The notes under the pieces: generated by a model
Database searches by the model: none
What the model was told of the DNA's origin: nothing
The model's input: only the letters and a program-made list of their open reading frames with translations
Shown: positions 1 through 10,709 of the stretch, one piece after another
Position numbering within the stretch: position 1 is the stretch's first letter
How the letters are laid out: every line of letters starts with the position of its first letter
Assembly: GCF_029852145.1 (NCBI RefSeq)
Contig: NC_079974.1
Span: 7,796,348-7,860,347 of the forward strand
DNA: 64,000 nucleotides
Source of the DNA: Microplitis mediator
Lineage: Eukaryota > Arthropoda > Insecta > Hymenoptera > Braconidae
Reading direction: 5' to 3'
Program-made: the position numbers and the translations under genes

Positions 1-783
1 CGGCAACCGGTCTAAACGTACACGTAAATCAAAACCTAAGAACTATATACCCTAAAGAGATGAGAGACATGACCGGTGGTAGCGGCATGTCCTGGTGCGC
101 TCAGTATGCTAGGTTGTGGAGAGAGGATCGCGGTTCTTTTCATGCGAACGAAGCCGATTAATTAATTAATATAAAAGTCATAAAATAGTGAAACAAAACT
201 AAATAAAATTATAATAAAGATGGGTATCGGTCTTTGAGAGCGTGGGTTCGAACCCAACTCGAAATCATCGAATGCTCCTACCTTTCTCAATTCTAAATTG
301 AAGATGCAATAAGTTAAATAATGTTAAATAAAAGACCTGGGCAAGACATCGGGAACCTCTCGACGGCGACAAATCACAAACTTCATACACTTCTAGAAAA
401 GATTTAAAATAAAATATGAATAAATAATGTGATAATTCACGATAATTTATTAATGCGACAGACGGCTCCAAGAGCAGCATTCACCGGGCTACAGGCTCCA
501 AAACGACGGAAGTCTCGGGTGGCGGTCGAGGTCCACCATGGCGACTCTCCGACCCACCCCCGCTTACTCTAAAACTCCAAACTCGACTACTGGGTCGACT
601 CGTACACGAGCGACGCCAGGTCTCAACTTTTCTCCTCAACGGTACTCGCACAACTGTTACACGATAATCTCCCACTCTAACTCACTTACTCCACTCCATC
701 TCTTTCAATCTCACATTCTCGCTTCTCCATCCATTCTTACCTTCACAAACATACAAGCCGTGGACTCACAGGTCTTCCCGTAA
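1..783. other. C-rich unassigned stretch
   Basis: This stretch is clearly richer in C than the rest of the window. The words CCGTACACGTA and close variants recur here and up to 1100. The short open frames on both strands have no domain signature. I see no convincing gene. It may be the interior of the LTR-like sequence that follows. Confidence 0.4.
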
Positions 784-1260
784 TGTCACCCCCCGTGATA
801 TCCGATGTTAGCGAATTGTTGGCTTCCTCGAGCATCGCAAACGAGGTCTGCCATCCCCAATAACCGTACACGTACCCCAGCTAACTCCGGGTACCACCAC
901 GAAGGGGCGGCGACATCTCAGTCGCACCTCCGTGATCACCACGTCAACCCCGAGGGCTAAGCCTGGGCCTAGTCGTCATCACTGGTCGGGAAGCACGTTA
1001 TCTTGGCCACTATTCGCGACACAGCTAGACCTCCCCCGTTAAATCCACGCTCCATCACACAGATACTCCAAAACATAACCCCATACCGTACACGTACTCT
1101 ATCACACATTTGTCTTACGATACACATTTATACTCCATATCCTCAACTCATTCTCTACTACACTCAACTCAACACACATACTCACGTTATCTCTCTCTAA
1201 CACACAGACTACCACGTACTCCAACCTTCAACTCCACCCCCTCGGCAATGTAACGTCACA
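784..1260 (-). mobile_element. possible solo LTR
   Basis: Ends are TGTCACCCCC on the left and AACGTCACA on the right, which read as TGTGACGTT...GGTGACA on the minus strand, the TGT...ACA style of Gypsy LTRs. No target duplication is visible at the flanks (GTAA against ACTT), so this is tentative. It stops 6 bases before the TIR of the 13-kb element. Confidence 0.3.
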
Positions 1261-1739
1261 ACTTATACACTAGATTTGTATTAATGATATAAGAGTAATA
1301 ACAGTAATAAATATTTAATATTACCAATAATTATTACTTTATGTTTAACGATACTTAAATTTTGATGGTTTTCAATGAAATACTTATAGTAAATAAAACT
1401 ACTAGAATTAAGTTATGATGATAATAAAATTTTTATTTCATAAGCATTTTTTTGACAAGTGTCTTGTAGTTTTTTCAGGTTTAAGTAGTAATTTTAAATA
1501 GTCAAGCAGTATATTTCAACGATTAACTGTTAATTATAACAGTTTAAACATTAAAATCATAATTTGACTAACTGAATCGACATTAGTTATTGAACATAAC
1601 ATAAATAATTACAAGTTGAACTACAATTATTATCAATCATTTTTTTTTCGTGCAGGAAATTAACTTCTCGACTAGACTATTACGTCTATGAAAACTTTGT
1701 TACTGATGAACAGATGAATGAGACATAATGTCAACCAAA

Positions 1740-2048
1740 TCAGTCAACTTCATGAGGTCTAGATCGGTACCGAAAAGCCAATCACAGCTAAGCATGAGTA
1801 GAAGAGGTGGCAGCTCATGTCTCATTCGATCTGATTGGAAGTTGATTTGTTGATAACCAATGAAATACGAGCTGCCATCTCTCCTACTCATGCTTAATTG
1901 TGATTGGCTCGCTGGTACCTATCCTTGAGCTAATAAACCTGACTGATTTGGTTAGCATTAGCTAGAATCTATCAGTCACTCATCAGACGTGTAGATTGAA
2001 GTGTCAAGCGATCTATCTTCTTAAAGTTGGTTTATCAGTATTCCAAAC
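1740..2048. promoter_or_regulatory. palindromic divergent promoter with four CCAAT boxes
   Basis: An inverted repeat of about 55 bases per arm (centre near 1845) contains CCAAT boxes at 1778-1782 and 1857-1861 on + and at 1834-1838 and 1903-1907 on -. The repeat continues outward on both sides (GGTACC, then CTGACTGATTTGGTT), so an identical promoter points left, where no gene remains. Toward the bromodomain gene there is a TAATAAA box at 1931-1937 and initiator-like TCAGT at 1972-1976. Multiple CCAAT boxes in a shared divergent promoter are typical of many animal histone gene pairs. The resemblance is my inference. Confidence 0.55.
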
Positions 2049-2417
2049 ATGGTGAAGGACAGTGAAGAAGTTCAAGAACTTTGCGGAGAAGTATTTATCA
2101 CTTGCTGCGAGATGGTTCAAGAGCTATTGTCTCCGTGGCATGAATCATATGCATGGCCATTTTACAGGGAGTTCAATTTTAAATATTGGGGTCCTGATAA
2201 TTACAAGGACATTGTAAAAGTTCCAATGGATCTAACGACCATCTTCTGGAAGCTGGACCAACGGCAGTACAAGTCGATCGATGGATTCGTCAACGACGTA
2301 CGGTTGATTTTTACCAACTGCTATCGTTGTTTTAATGAGGAGGATAAAATTGTCGTTATGGCTCAAAATCTCCAACATGTGTTCGAGATTTTGTTTGCAA
2401 AGAAGATTAACGGCTAA
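2049..2417 (+). CDS. single-bromodomain protein, BET BD2-like (left arm)
   Basis: A 122-aa intron-less protein that is essentially one bromodomain, most like the second bromodomain of BET proteins (BRD2/3/4, fs(1)h). Visible landmarks: the WPF shelf at residues 36-38, PMDLTTI at 59-65 in the ZA loop, DVRLIF at 83-88, NCY at 90-92 and the final helix MAQNLQHVFE. BET proteins bind acetylated histone tails. Here the asparagine that anchors acetyl-lysine is replaced by Phe95 in an ungapped comparison, with an Asn one residue later, so ligand binding may be altered. ET domain and first bromodomain are absent. The ATG follows a roughly 75-base leader, and the stop is 39 bases before a histone-type stem-loop. 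It differs from the right-arm copy at about three residues (Met22, Trp67, last residue). Confidence 0.85.
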   Translation: MVKDSEEVQELCGEVFITCCEMVQELLSPWHESYAWPFYREFNFKYWGPDNYKDIVKVPMDLTTIFWKLDQRQYKSIDGFVNDVRLIFTNCYRCFNEEDKIVVMAQNLQHVFEILFAKKING

Positions 2418-2450
2418 GCGTTATAATTGTCAAGTTGAGAACTTGAGTTA

Positions 2451-2478
2451 ACAACGGCCCTTTTCAGGGCCACCAAAT
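2451..2478 (+). terminator. histone-type mRNA 3' stem-loop
   Basis: AACGGCCCTTTTCAGGGCCACCAAA: a 6-bp stem GGCCCT/AGGGCC, a UUUC loop and the 3' flank ACCAAA, matching the SLBP-binding element of replication-dependent histone mRNAs at every consensus position I know. It begins about 40 bases after the bromodomain stop codon, the normal histone distance. A shared block (ACGTAAA...CTCAAGT) about 15-35 bases downstream could serve as the U7-pairing element. That part is inference. Confidence 0.85.
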
Positions 2479-2479
2479 T

Positions 2480-3870
2480 ATTCAAACGTAAATTACTCTC
2501 AAGTAATTTCTATTATTTTGGGAATTCTTCTACTCCAAATGCATGTTTTGGAGTCAGTAACTCGAGTTAAAAGTTGAAACAAAGAAAATTTCAACTTCAC
2601 ACTAAGAAAATCAATAATTTCCGAAAAAATCAGGAAATTATTGTTATTACTCCGAAATTCGAAATTCTATCAGGTGTCGACGTATTGAGGTCCTAGAAAG
2701 CTATTCTGACTATGTTCAGAATATCATCCGTGTGAGGGTGTGCACAGAAAAGAAGGAAATCTTGAACCAAAAAATAATATGTCATCGAAATTTGTTTCTT
2801 GAACTAAGCGAAATTTTGTACTTTATTAAAGTAAACAATTATTTGGATCAAGAAATTATTTCCTTCGTGGAAGACATCATTTCTCAGTCTGAAACTAAAA
2901 TTCTTTAAGTCAAGAAAAACTCTCTTGGCCCAAACAATGTTTTTCTTGGTTCGAGAACATTTTTTTTTAATTCGTATAATTTTTTTCTTTGCTGAAGATT
3001 GTTACATTTTTGAGTCAAGAAAAAATGTATTGAACTAGAACAAGTAAGTTTTGAACTATGAAAAACAATTTTTTCAACCAAAAACAAACTTTCTTAGGCC
3101 AAGAAATTTTTTCAACCAAGAAATAAATTTCTTCAAGTAAACAAATAAATTTATCGAGCTACCAGAAATTTTTTTTTTCTCGTAATTTTTTTATCGAAAC
3201 AATTTTTTTTTTGTTAAAATATTTTGTAAACAATGTTGTGAAGCAAATAAATCTTTTATTAGAAGCATTATTATGAGATAGGGAAGCTTCGCATTGAGTT
3301 AAATACATAAAACAAATTGAGAAAAATAATCATCGCTTAGTGAAGGAATTGAATCCAGACCGATTCAGCGTCGCGCGAAAGCAATATTACTAACGAAGCC
3401 ATCCCAGCTTTTGTTAGGCTACGTTCACTTTGCCCACATATATTGAGCCACACTAGCCTGATGGTCAGTCACATTTTTAAATTCCAAAGACAGAATTTAG
3501 ATTTTCAATATTATCGCCAATAATTTGGACAAATTTTAGTTCCTACATTTTAGCACAATACTGAACGGATCATATAAATCGTTCAACAATGAATTTCGTC
3601 ATTAAAATAAAAAAATTTTACAATAAAAACAAGTTTAGTTCAATATCGTATAATTGCATTAATTTATTTAAAATAAAAATATAGACTTAGTATCCGTTTT
3701 CTGCGCCAGCACAAATAGAGAGAGTAAGCAGTATTCGTTTCTTAGGGTGCGAAGGAGGAAGCAACTATGAGTGAATTCAGGACAGAACTTTCCTGGCTAA
3801 GACTCTAATCATCTTAGTTTGAGATTTTTCGTGTGATTGGTCAGAGAAAGTACACTACTCAAACCAAGAG
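2480..3870. other. non-coding remainder of left arm
   Basis: AT-rich, no gene. 2743-3130 is filled with CTTGAACCAA / TTCTTGG words, the interior signature of the MITE at 15594-16849. From 3240 to 3870 it is plain arm sequence matching the right arm. Confidence 0.5.
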
Positions 3871-3877
3871 TTTACAT

Positions 3878-4914
3878 TTTTTAAACCAAGTCCCTTTATT
3901 TTTAGTTCAAGTTTATACCGTTTATTGTTTCAAAACGTCATAGTTTCTTGGTTCAAGTAAGTAACGTAATAATTAGGTTAAGAAAAATGTTTATTATACT
4001 CAAAATTGCAAGCTATTAAAACGAGTAATTCTATTATTAGACCAAGTATGAAATATATTTTGGCTTGAGAATTTTTTTCTCAATTCAAGATTGACAACTG
4101 AAGAAATTAATTTACATCGTTCAAAAAATTTCCGGTTTTCATTCTGCCCGCTGGAAAATATCTTAGTTAAAGGAAAATTTTCTTGAGTTTATAACAGAGT
4201 TATAATCGTTACTATTATACAATACTATAGTTTTTGATATTTGAATAAAACAAACGATAACAGATATGTGCAAAAAACTTAATTCCACTTAAGGTCTACC
4301 GGCCAGTGATCGCCCCCAGAGCTTGAGAAAAAAAAATCAACTTGCATGTCGTTAATCTATTGAAATCTTCTGTTGAGAGGCAAAACTCTCTCTTTCATTA
4401 GAAAAAATATATCTTAGATATTTTTATTAGGCTAGCATTTCGAAAAATACAGATGATAGAGAATGTTATCCTCGAATTCCTCAAAATAATCAATGTTAAG
4501 TGGCGCGGACCATGGAGAGACCACTTTTCAAGCGCGGACCATGGAGAGAGCGCTATTCAGTACTTTAAGTCGTCTCACTGGACAAAACGGCTGTTGATGT
4601 TTTTCAATTAGAATGATGAGAGTCGATCAAAAACGGTCATAGTGGTTAAATTGATAGTCATCAGTTGGCATTTTCGTTGGTTTTAACATAAATTCTGTTG
4701 GGTTGTCGATTTTCAATTTCGTTGCACCAGATAAACAAGTTTTTTATTATTAAACTGATGGTATCAATGCTTCACTTGGAATGATATTATTTATGTCTTT
4801 TACTAAAAAAATCAAAGAAAATTTCGATTTTAACAATGAAAAAACAAAATAATCGAAAAAATTAAATTTTCTTAAACGTAAAAATTCCATATTCTCTTAA
4901 TAATAATGAGAATA
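3878..4914. other. AT-rich spacer with MITE-like and duplicated fragments
   Basis: No gene. 3885-4190 again shows CTTGGTTCAAG-type words of the 15594 MITE family. At 4502-4552 the phrase GCGCGGACCATGGAGAGA occurs twice in tandem about 30 bases apart. Confidence 0.4.
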
Positions 4915-5527
4915 CACGGAAAAATTACAATACTATAGTAAAATTTACTAACAGATATGAAAAAATACATTCTGTATTGTAATTATTACTAAACTTTTAG
5001 TTAAATTTACTAGTTAGTAATAATTACATAATAAGATATTAAAAGTTACTATATGTAATGTATAGATAAAATTAAAAGTTGGTGTGGATAGCACATACAA
5101 AGATGTATTACAAGTTCTGAAACTTGATGAAAGGCCACATCGGGCCGTCACACATTGGAAAGGACTCGCGCGCGGGAGCTCAGGGTTTGAATCTCGGTTT
5201 GAATCAAGTGATTTTTTAAAAAACAAATATCCACACCACTATCAATACAGATGACAAAAATAATATTAATAATAATCAATAATAATAAAAAGTTGAAAAA
5301 CTATTAAATATTTAATTTGATTTTTTTCCATTCTAATACAGTAAAATTCACTAAACGGGATAGTAAAAATTACTAAATAGGATAGTAAAATTTACTAAAC
5401 GACTTGTAAAATATGCTAATCTGTTTATGAATTTTTGATATAAATCATAAGCGTTTCAAGATTACTATCCAAACTTAGTAATTATTCTTATATTTTCTAA
5501 TAAAATTTACTAAATTTTTTCTCCGTG
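4915..5527. mobile_element. TA-flanked MITE
   Basis: Ends CACGGAAAAATTAC and AATTTTTTCTCCGTG are inverted and flanked by TA on each side, a Tc1/mariner-style pattern. The interior alternates TAGTAAATTTACTAA words on either side of a GC-richer core (5085-5230). No transposase. Confidence 0.7.
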
Positions 5528-5529
5528 TA

Positions 5530-5956
5530 GGGGAGGTTGGGGAACGAAGGCTCCCTTAAGCCGGTTTTTTTTTGTGGCTTTTAACCATCAAATTCGTTTA
5601 TTTTTTGTCTATAATATTTTTATTATATTTCAGGTCAATATGTGACATGTGGGGTAAAATGAACCATTAAATATAATACATTGTACCGAAAAAATTTTTT
5701 TTTTTTTCATTTTTCGTCAAGTTATGACCTTCATAATGTTTTTATCATACTTTAGGCCAATATGTCATATGTGAAGTGAAGTGAACCATTAAAAAAAAAA
5801 AAAATTTGTACCGAAATAATTAACTTGACGGAAAATAAAAAACAAATAATTTTTTCGTTACATTTTTTTTTTTTCGAGTGGTCCATTTTGCCCCAAATAT
5901 CTCATATTGGCCTAAAATATGATAAAAACATTATAAAGGTCATAACTCGACGGAAA
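5530..5956. mobile_element. truncated foldback element (GGGGAG family)
   Basis: Starts GGGGAGGTTGGGGAACGAAG directly after the TA that ends the previous MITE and is related to the complete element at 10213-10709. The inverted partner of its start is missing, so the right end is lost. Confidence 0.6.
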
Positions 5957-7131
5957 GTACACTGACCGATAGGTTATCTTGGTTCAAAGAGAATTATCTT
6001 GAGTCAAGAGAATATTTAGGAAAATGGAATAAATCTTGGTTGAAGTAAATTTTCTCTTAATTTTGATTATTTTGATTCAAAAAGTTATTTTTTCGACCCA
6101 AATGGGTTAAAGTTTTAAGTTAAAAATGTATGATTTTAGTTCAAAAAGAAAAAATGATTAAAGAAAGTAAATTGTTTTTTGAATTAATATTTTGAATTTC
6201 TCCATTTATGTATATAGAATATTTTATTCTATGAAATTTAACTTCTCTACGTAAGGAGTGAAATTTCTTAAACCAACTAGTGGCTATTGCTTGAAACTAA
6301 AATAAAAAAAATTCGAGTCAAGAAAATCAAGCTCTTGGTTTTTTTCCCTAGCAGCATTCGGATAACAGGAGCACTCGGGTCTATGCAGCTTCTCTACTTC
6401 GGACACTACTTTGTGTATACACGTAGACGCCCGAAGATTCCAAAAAAATGAAACGCGTCTGTTCAGCGCTGGCGCCGCATATGTGCAATTATATATTAAA
6501 CACCAATATTCTAATAGTATTAGTTTATTAATTATACAATTAATTAATTCATATACATAAATTGTTTTGAATTGAAGTGTTCGTCAAAAATGTGAGTTAT
6601 TGTAGTTATTAGTCATTATATCTGGTGTTTCTCCTGATTCACGTTAAGTTAAATGGTGTCGTTTCAATCACGAAAAAGTAAGTTAATTATTATTTATGCT
6701 GTTTTTAATCATATCAGATACTCACGTTTGTTATCATTTCTGATCCTAAATTTATATAAAATTGTTTCCTTTTCAGTGTGGTATATATCATGCAGTTGAT
6801 GCTGTCGATGAAGCCAGGATAAATAACCTAACCTTTCATTCATTTTTGTAACAAAAAAAAAAATTTTATTGTAATAAAGAATCAAAATATATTTTGATGA
6901 TTAATTGTAAATATTCTGAAAATTGAATTTTTAATAAAAACAATTAATTTAAAATTGAACTGAATTATTGTATTTTAAAATAGAAGTATTTTTTTTCTTA
7001 CATTAATGTATAATTTAGTTTTAAAATGAGTTTTTTATTTTTTTAATCTAAAATTAATTGTTTTGAAATAAAGTCTTCATTTATTTTGAACTAAATGTTA
7101 TCAAATCTTTAAATGAATTAATTTCTACTTG
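5957..7131. other. AT-rich spacer, possible small spliced transcript
   Basis: Mostly AT-rich. Within it, ATG at 6653, a donor GTAAGT at 6678, a pyrimidine-rich acceptor ending CAG at 6776 (99-base intron) and AATAAA at 6873 line up like a tiny two-exon transcript. The encoded peptide would be only about 15 residues, so if real it may be non-coding. The sites could be coincidental. Confidence 0.25.
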
Positions 7132-9029
7132 CACTGATAGAAGGATTTCTTAGTATTAAACAAGATTTGTGAATATTTAACAAATGATTTCTTAACGGAG
7201 CCTTATTTAAGAAATATTTATTAAAATTCAACAAATCATTTCTTAAACATCATTTCTTTGTATTTAATAAATATTTCTTAGCATCTAATAAACGATTTGG
7301 TAATATTTAATAAACAATTTCTTTCCATTTAAAAAATGATTTATTGATATTTAATAAATCACTTTTTAACATTTAATGAATCACTTTTTGTTCAGTCACG
7401 AGCTTAATCATTTTGAAAAGCTTCGTGTACTTTTGCTACGTACGGGAGCAGCCGAACTCGCTACTGACTTGAATGTCAGAATAGTGCCGGGTCACTCGCT
7501 ATCTGGGCCCGACACCTGCAATTTCTTGCTCATGACCGTGTCAAAATGGCATGAGAACCCGCTACCAGCCGGCCAATCAGAGAAATTGGCGGCTAACTAT
7601 TTCCTGTTGGCGCGCTTTTAAGCCAATGGGAAAATTCGTTACTGCAGCCATGCTGCCACGTCACCACCGAGCAGCCAAGAAGGAAGAAGACGACGTCTCT
7701 TTTTCCAATCTACATCGATCAGTACAAACTCAGCTATCCATCTAACTGCTTCGCTCAAATTAATATATCTCTCGTGTGATATAAGTCTGAACCGCTTCGC
7801 TAAATCTCTGTTTAAATATTCTCAATAATTAGCTAGTATATCAAGGCTACTAATTATTGAGTATATATTGAATCGTTGCTCGCGTCTTATTAATTATAAA
7901 TTAATTATCGCGTCATTAACCGCTACCGACCACGTGTCGAATTTATACGCGTATTCGTTTACAGTCGCATTCGCTATCGCGTATCTTGTAGTTGCATTCG
8001 CTATTTTTCTCATAGTTTTAGTGTACATATTGTTTAATAAAGATCTATTCTTTTATCTGTAATTTGTGTTAATTGTTAGTTATTGAATTAACCACACCTA
8101 CACCAGAATCCCACAGAGCATTCGCTCATCTGACACTTTTTGATGATTAATAAATGAATATTTTATATTTAATATATTGTTTATTATTTGAACAAATTTT
8201 TTTTTATATTTAAGAAATTATCTATTAACTTATTTATTAAAATTGAATTCATAAAATCACACAGTTCAAGAATATATATATGTACATATGTTTTTGCATG
8301 CAGCTACACACATTCCTTAATATTTATATTTATAAACAAAAATAACTAAAACAACCATCGTATAAAATTTTCTATTCTTTCAATTCCAAAATACAATTTC
8401 ATAGTAATTAACACTATATCTAGAATAAACAAATTAATATTTTTTATATTAAACTACGCTGAGAAATAACATAAAATCCGTTTGATAGTACATGTGTTTT
8501 TAATGGTTTTATATATTGATTAAAATTAAACTGAGTAAAATTAAACTCGCTTGAGTCTCACAATTTTAACAAGGCTTCCATTTTTCATATTTATAATATG
8601 AATGACAATTTACAAAACACTTTTGATATAAATATTATTTAAGTACGCGAGAGCTTCAGTTGTAGGTAACGCTTAACCAACGATGCAAGCTAGAACGGAG
8701 TAAACAATATGGCGTCGCAACCACATACACATATAGCTCTTTTAATATGTGTACACCACTACAGGCTCGTGTCTAGCCCTCTACCGACAAATTCTCCTCA
8801 GAAATATTTATTAAATATTAACAAATCTTGTTTGGTGCTAACAAATATTTCTTTTATGTTAATAAGGCTTTGTTAGCATAAAAAATATTTCTTAATAATA
8901 AGGAAGTTACTTATTTCATTATAATAAATATTGTTAATAATTACTAAATATTTGTTAAATCCAAAAAAGTCAATTGAGAAAAATTTAATAAATCAATTTA
9001 TTACTCCGAAACAAATCCTTCTATCAGTG
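7132..9029. mobile_element. TIR element with inserted solo LTR
   Basis: Inverted ends CACTGATAGAAGGATTTCTT and AAATCCTTCTATCAGTG, with a possible 2-bp TG duplication. The interior repeats AAATATTTATTAA words. There is no open transposase frame. It is interrupted by the solo LTR at 7389-8135. Confidence 0.65.
7389..8135 (+). mobile_element. solo LTR, 5-bp duplication
   Basis: Starts TGTTCAGTCACGAGC and ends CATCTGACA, flanked by direct repeats CTTTT (7384-7388 and 8136-8140). Promoter and polyadenylation features are inside: CCAAT motifs near 7570-7625, TTTTAA near 7615 and AATAAA near 8037. The short frames at 7376-7745 are LTR sequence, not genes. A 5-bp duplication fits BEL/Pao, Copia or some Gypsy families. 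Confidence 0.8.
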
Positions 9030-9059
9030 TGCAATATCTCGATTTTAATTAGTTAAAAT

Positions 9060-9280
9060 TAAGAATGGAGGGAGAAAATCAATATCGTCGTGATTGGTTC
9101 TTTTTAAGGAGTGAGGGTAAACTTTACCTTTCTGGTAATTGGTTAAAATTTAGTGGAGGGGGTAGTCAAAGTTCATATATACGTCACACGGTCAGTAGCA
9201 GTTATTACGCTCGGAACGTTGCGCTGTACGCCTCGCAAGTTATATTTCTTATATATTGACGATCAAGTGTTTGACACATC
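9060..9280 (+). promoter_or_regulatory. promoter and leader of the MATH-like gene
   Basis: Two ATTGG (reverse CCAAT) boxes near 9095 and 9138, a TATATA box at 9175-9181 and initiator-like TCAGTAGCAGTT at 9192-9203 sit in histone-promoter order. The leader to the ATG at 9281 is about 80 bases. Confidence 0.45.
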
Positions 9281-9733
9281 ATGGACTGTAATTTCCAAAA
9301 TTCAACGTACACAACTGTACATTCCTTCAAACTGGAGTACTTCGACGAACTCCTCTTAATCAACGACGCTGGGACAGTTAGTCCGATATTTATAGAGTTT
9401 TCTTCAGGTTTCCACGTCAACGACTTTTGGAGCTTCAAAGTAGAGGTTAGCCACGACGAAGAAGATGAACACTGGATCACCTTGGGGATCCTTCCATTGA
9501 AATCGGAGCATTCTGAAATCAGCTTCGAGCTCGAATGCTGTGTGGCGGGTGAGGAAGGTAACCTACTGAAACTGCCTGCAAAAATACAACCTTTTCACGA
9601 CTACGACAATTACGTATACCTCGGGAGTTTCTTCAAACGAAGTGACCCCGACTTATTGCGTCTATTGGTGGACGGAAATCTAATTTTACAGATAGAGCTG
9701 ACTGTTCTTCTAAGCGACGATGCAGATGATTAG
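9281..9733 (+). CDS. MATH/TRAF-like single-domain protein
   Basis: A 150-aa intron-less acidic protein. Its hydrophobic strand pattern follows a MATH (meprin/TRAF-C) fold: W50-SFKVEV where SPOP-type domains have the W-centred strand, HWITLGILPL (64-73), SFELECCV (81-88), then YLGSFFKR (113-120) and the closing strand LILQIELTVL (134-143). MATH domains bind short degron-like peptides in CUL3 adaptors. No BTB domain follows. I judge this by pattern only; a novel beta-sandwich is the alternative. Its 3' untranslated cassette is homologous to that of the bromodomain genes: stop, about 33 bases, histone stem-loop, then the same ACGTAAA...CTCAAGT block. The two genes therefore share one 3' module with different coding inserts. 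Confidence 0.5.
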   Translation: MDCNFQNSTYTTVHSFKLEYFDELLLINDAGTVSPIFIEFSSGFHVNDFWSFKVEVSHDEEDEHWITLGILPLKSEHSEISFELECCVAGEEGNLLKLPAKIQPFHDYDNYVYLGSFFKRSDPDLLRLLVDGNLILQIELTVLLSDDADD

Positions 9734-9760
9734 ATACTCAAGTTCTCGAACTTTGAGTTG

Positions 9761-9787
9761 ACAACGGCCCTTTTCAGGGCCACCAAA
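9761..9787 (+). terminator. histone-type mRNA 3' stem-loop
   Basis: ACAACGGCCCTTTTCAGGGC followed by CACCAAA: identical stem and loop to the bromodomain genes, starting 33 bases after the MATH-like stop codon. The preceding CAAGTT...GAACTT...GAGTT tract is also shared. Confidence 0.85.
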
Positions 9788-9789
9788 TT

Positions 9790-10212
9790 TTTTACACGTA
9801 AAAATTAACTCAAGTGTTATATATACCTAAACTCATATCATTTGACTAAAACTCTTCCAAAATTAATATTTATTTATTTAATGCCTAATAGAGATTATTA
9901 ATCTAAATCTTCCCTCCAATATGTTTTCGACATTAATGCCTACTTTTCAAATATCAAAATGCATTAAAAAATTGCAACATATATTTATGATACCATTTCC
10001 AATTTTTTTTAAACCATTTCAATCATTTATGCGCATAAAATGCTAATAAAAAAAGAAAAAGAAATCATATTTTTGTTGAAATAAAACTCTGACGTAACCC
10101 AGTTTTTTAATTTTCAGGCGAGAGTAGAGCTTATCTACGCTCGCGCTTAAGGCATGCAATATATAATTTTATTATATTTTGTTTTCTTATGTCGTTGATT
10201 CAATTAAAAATA
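9790..10212. other. AT-rich spacer
   Basis: No gene, repeat end or hairpin recognised between the MATH-like cassette and the foldback element. Confidence 0.4.
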
Positions 10213-10709
10213 GGGGAGCCTGGGGCACGAAGGCCCCCCCTCAAAAATTAGATATAAAAAATTTGTTTTCTACTTTCCCTCGAGTTATGACCTCTATAAT
10301 GTTTTTATCATATTTTAGGCAAACATGAGATATGTTGGGCAAAATGGATCACTCGAAGAAAAAAAATTGTAACGAAAAAAATATTTTGTTTTATTTTCCG
10401 TCAAGTTAATTAATTTGTTACAATTTTCTTTTTTTTTAATGGTCCATTTTACTCCACATATAACATATTGGCCTAAAGTATGATAAAAAAATTATAAAGG
10501 TCATAACTTTACGGAAAATGGAAAAAAATTTTATATTTTTATTTTTTGGGGAGGAGGTCCTTCGTGCCCCGGAAAAAAATTGTTTTTTAGATTTTTTGCA
10601 CAATTTCGAATGATTCTTTTGAAATTGACGGAAAATGAACGAATTTAATGGTTAAAAGCCACAAAAAGAAAAATCCGGCTTAAGGGAGCCTTCGTGCCTT
10701 AAGCTCCCC
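10213..10709. mobile_element. TA-flanked foldback element (GGGGAG family)
   Basis: Ends GGGGAGCCTGGGGCACGAAG and GCCTTAAGCTCCCC, flanked by TA on both sides. The body is a hairpin in which GGTCATAAC, TTTCCGT and TATCATATTTTAGG words recur in inverted order. Non-coding. Confidence 0.7.

Larger units (their letters stand above)
1267..3877. repeat. left inverted arm of the 13-kb element
   Basis: It matches the reverse complement of 10770-14392 closely over its whole length, apart from indels. Compared with the right arm it has about 470 extra bases (roughly 2635-3105). The right arm probably lost these between short GAAATT repeats. It lacks the 1.45-kb insertion present in the right arm. Confidence 0.85.

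Noticed and set aside
222..262. tRNA-like GGTTCGAACCC B-box
   Set aside because: Only a T-arm-like patch; no acceptor stem, D-arm or anticodon arm can be folded around it.
7376..7745. CCAAT-rich GC region with two short frames, first read as another histone-style gene
   Set aside because: It lies inside a 747-base solo LTR with TGT...ACA ends and CTTTT duplications, and no stem-loop follows.
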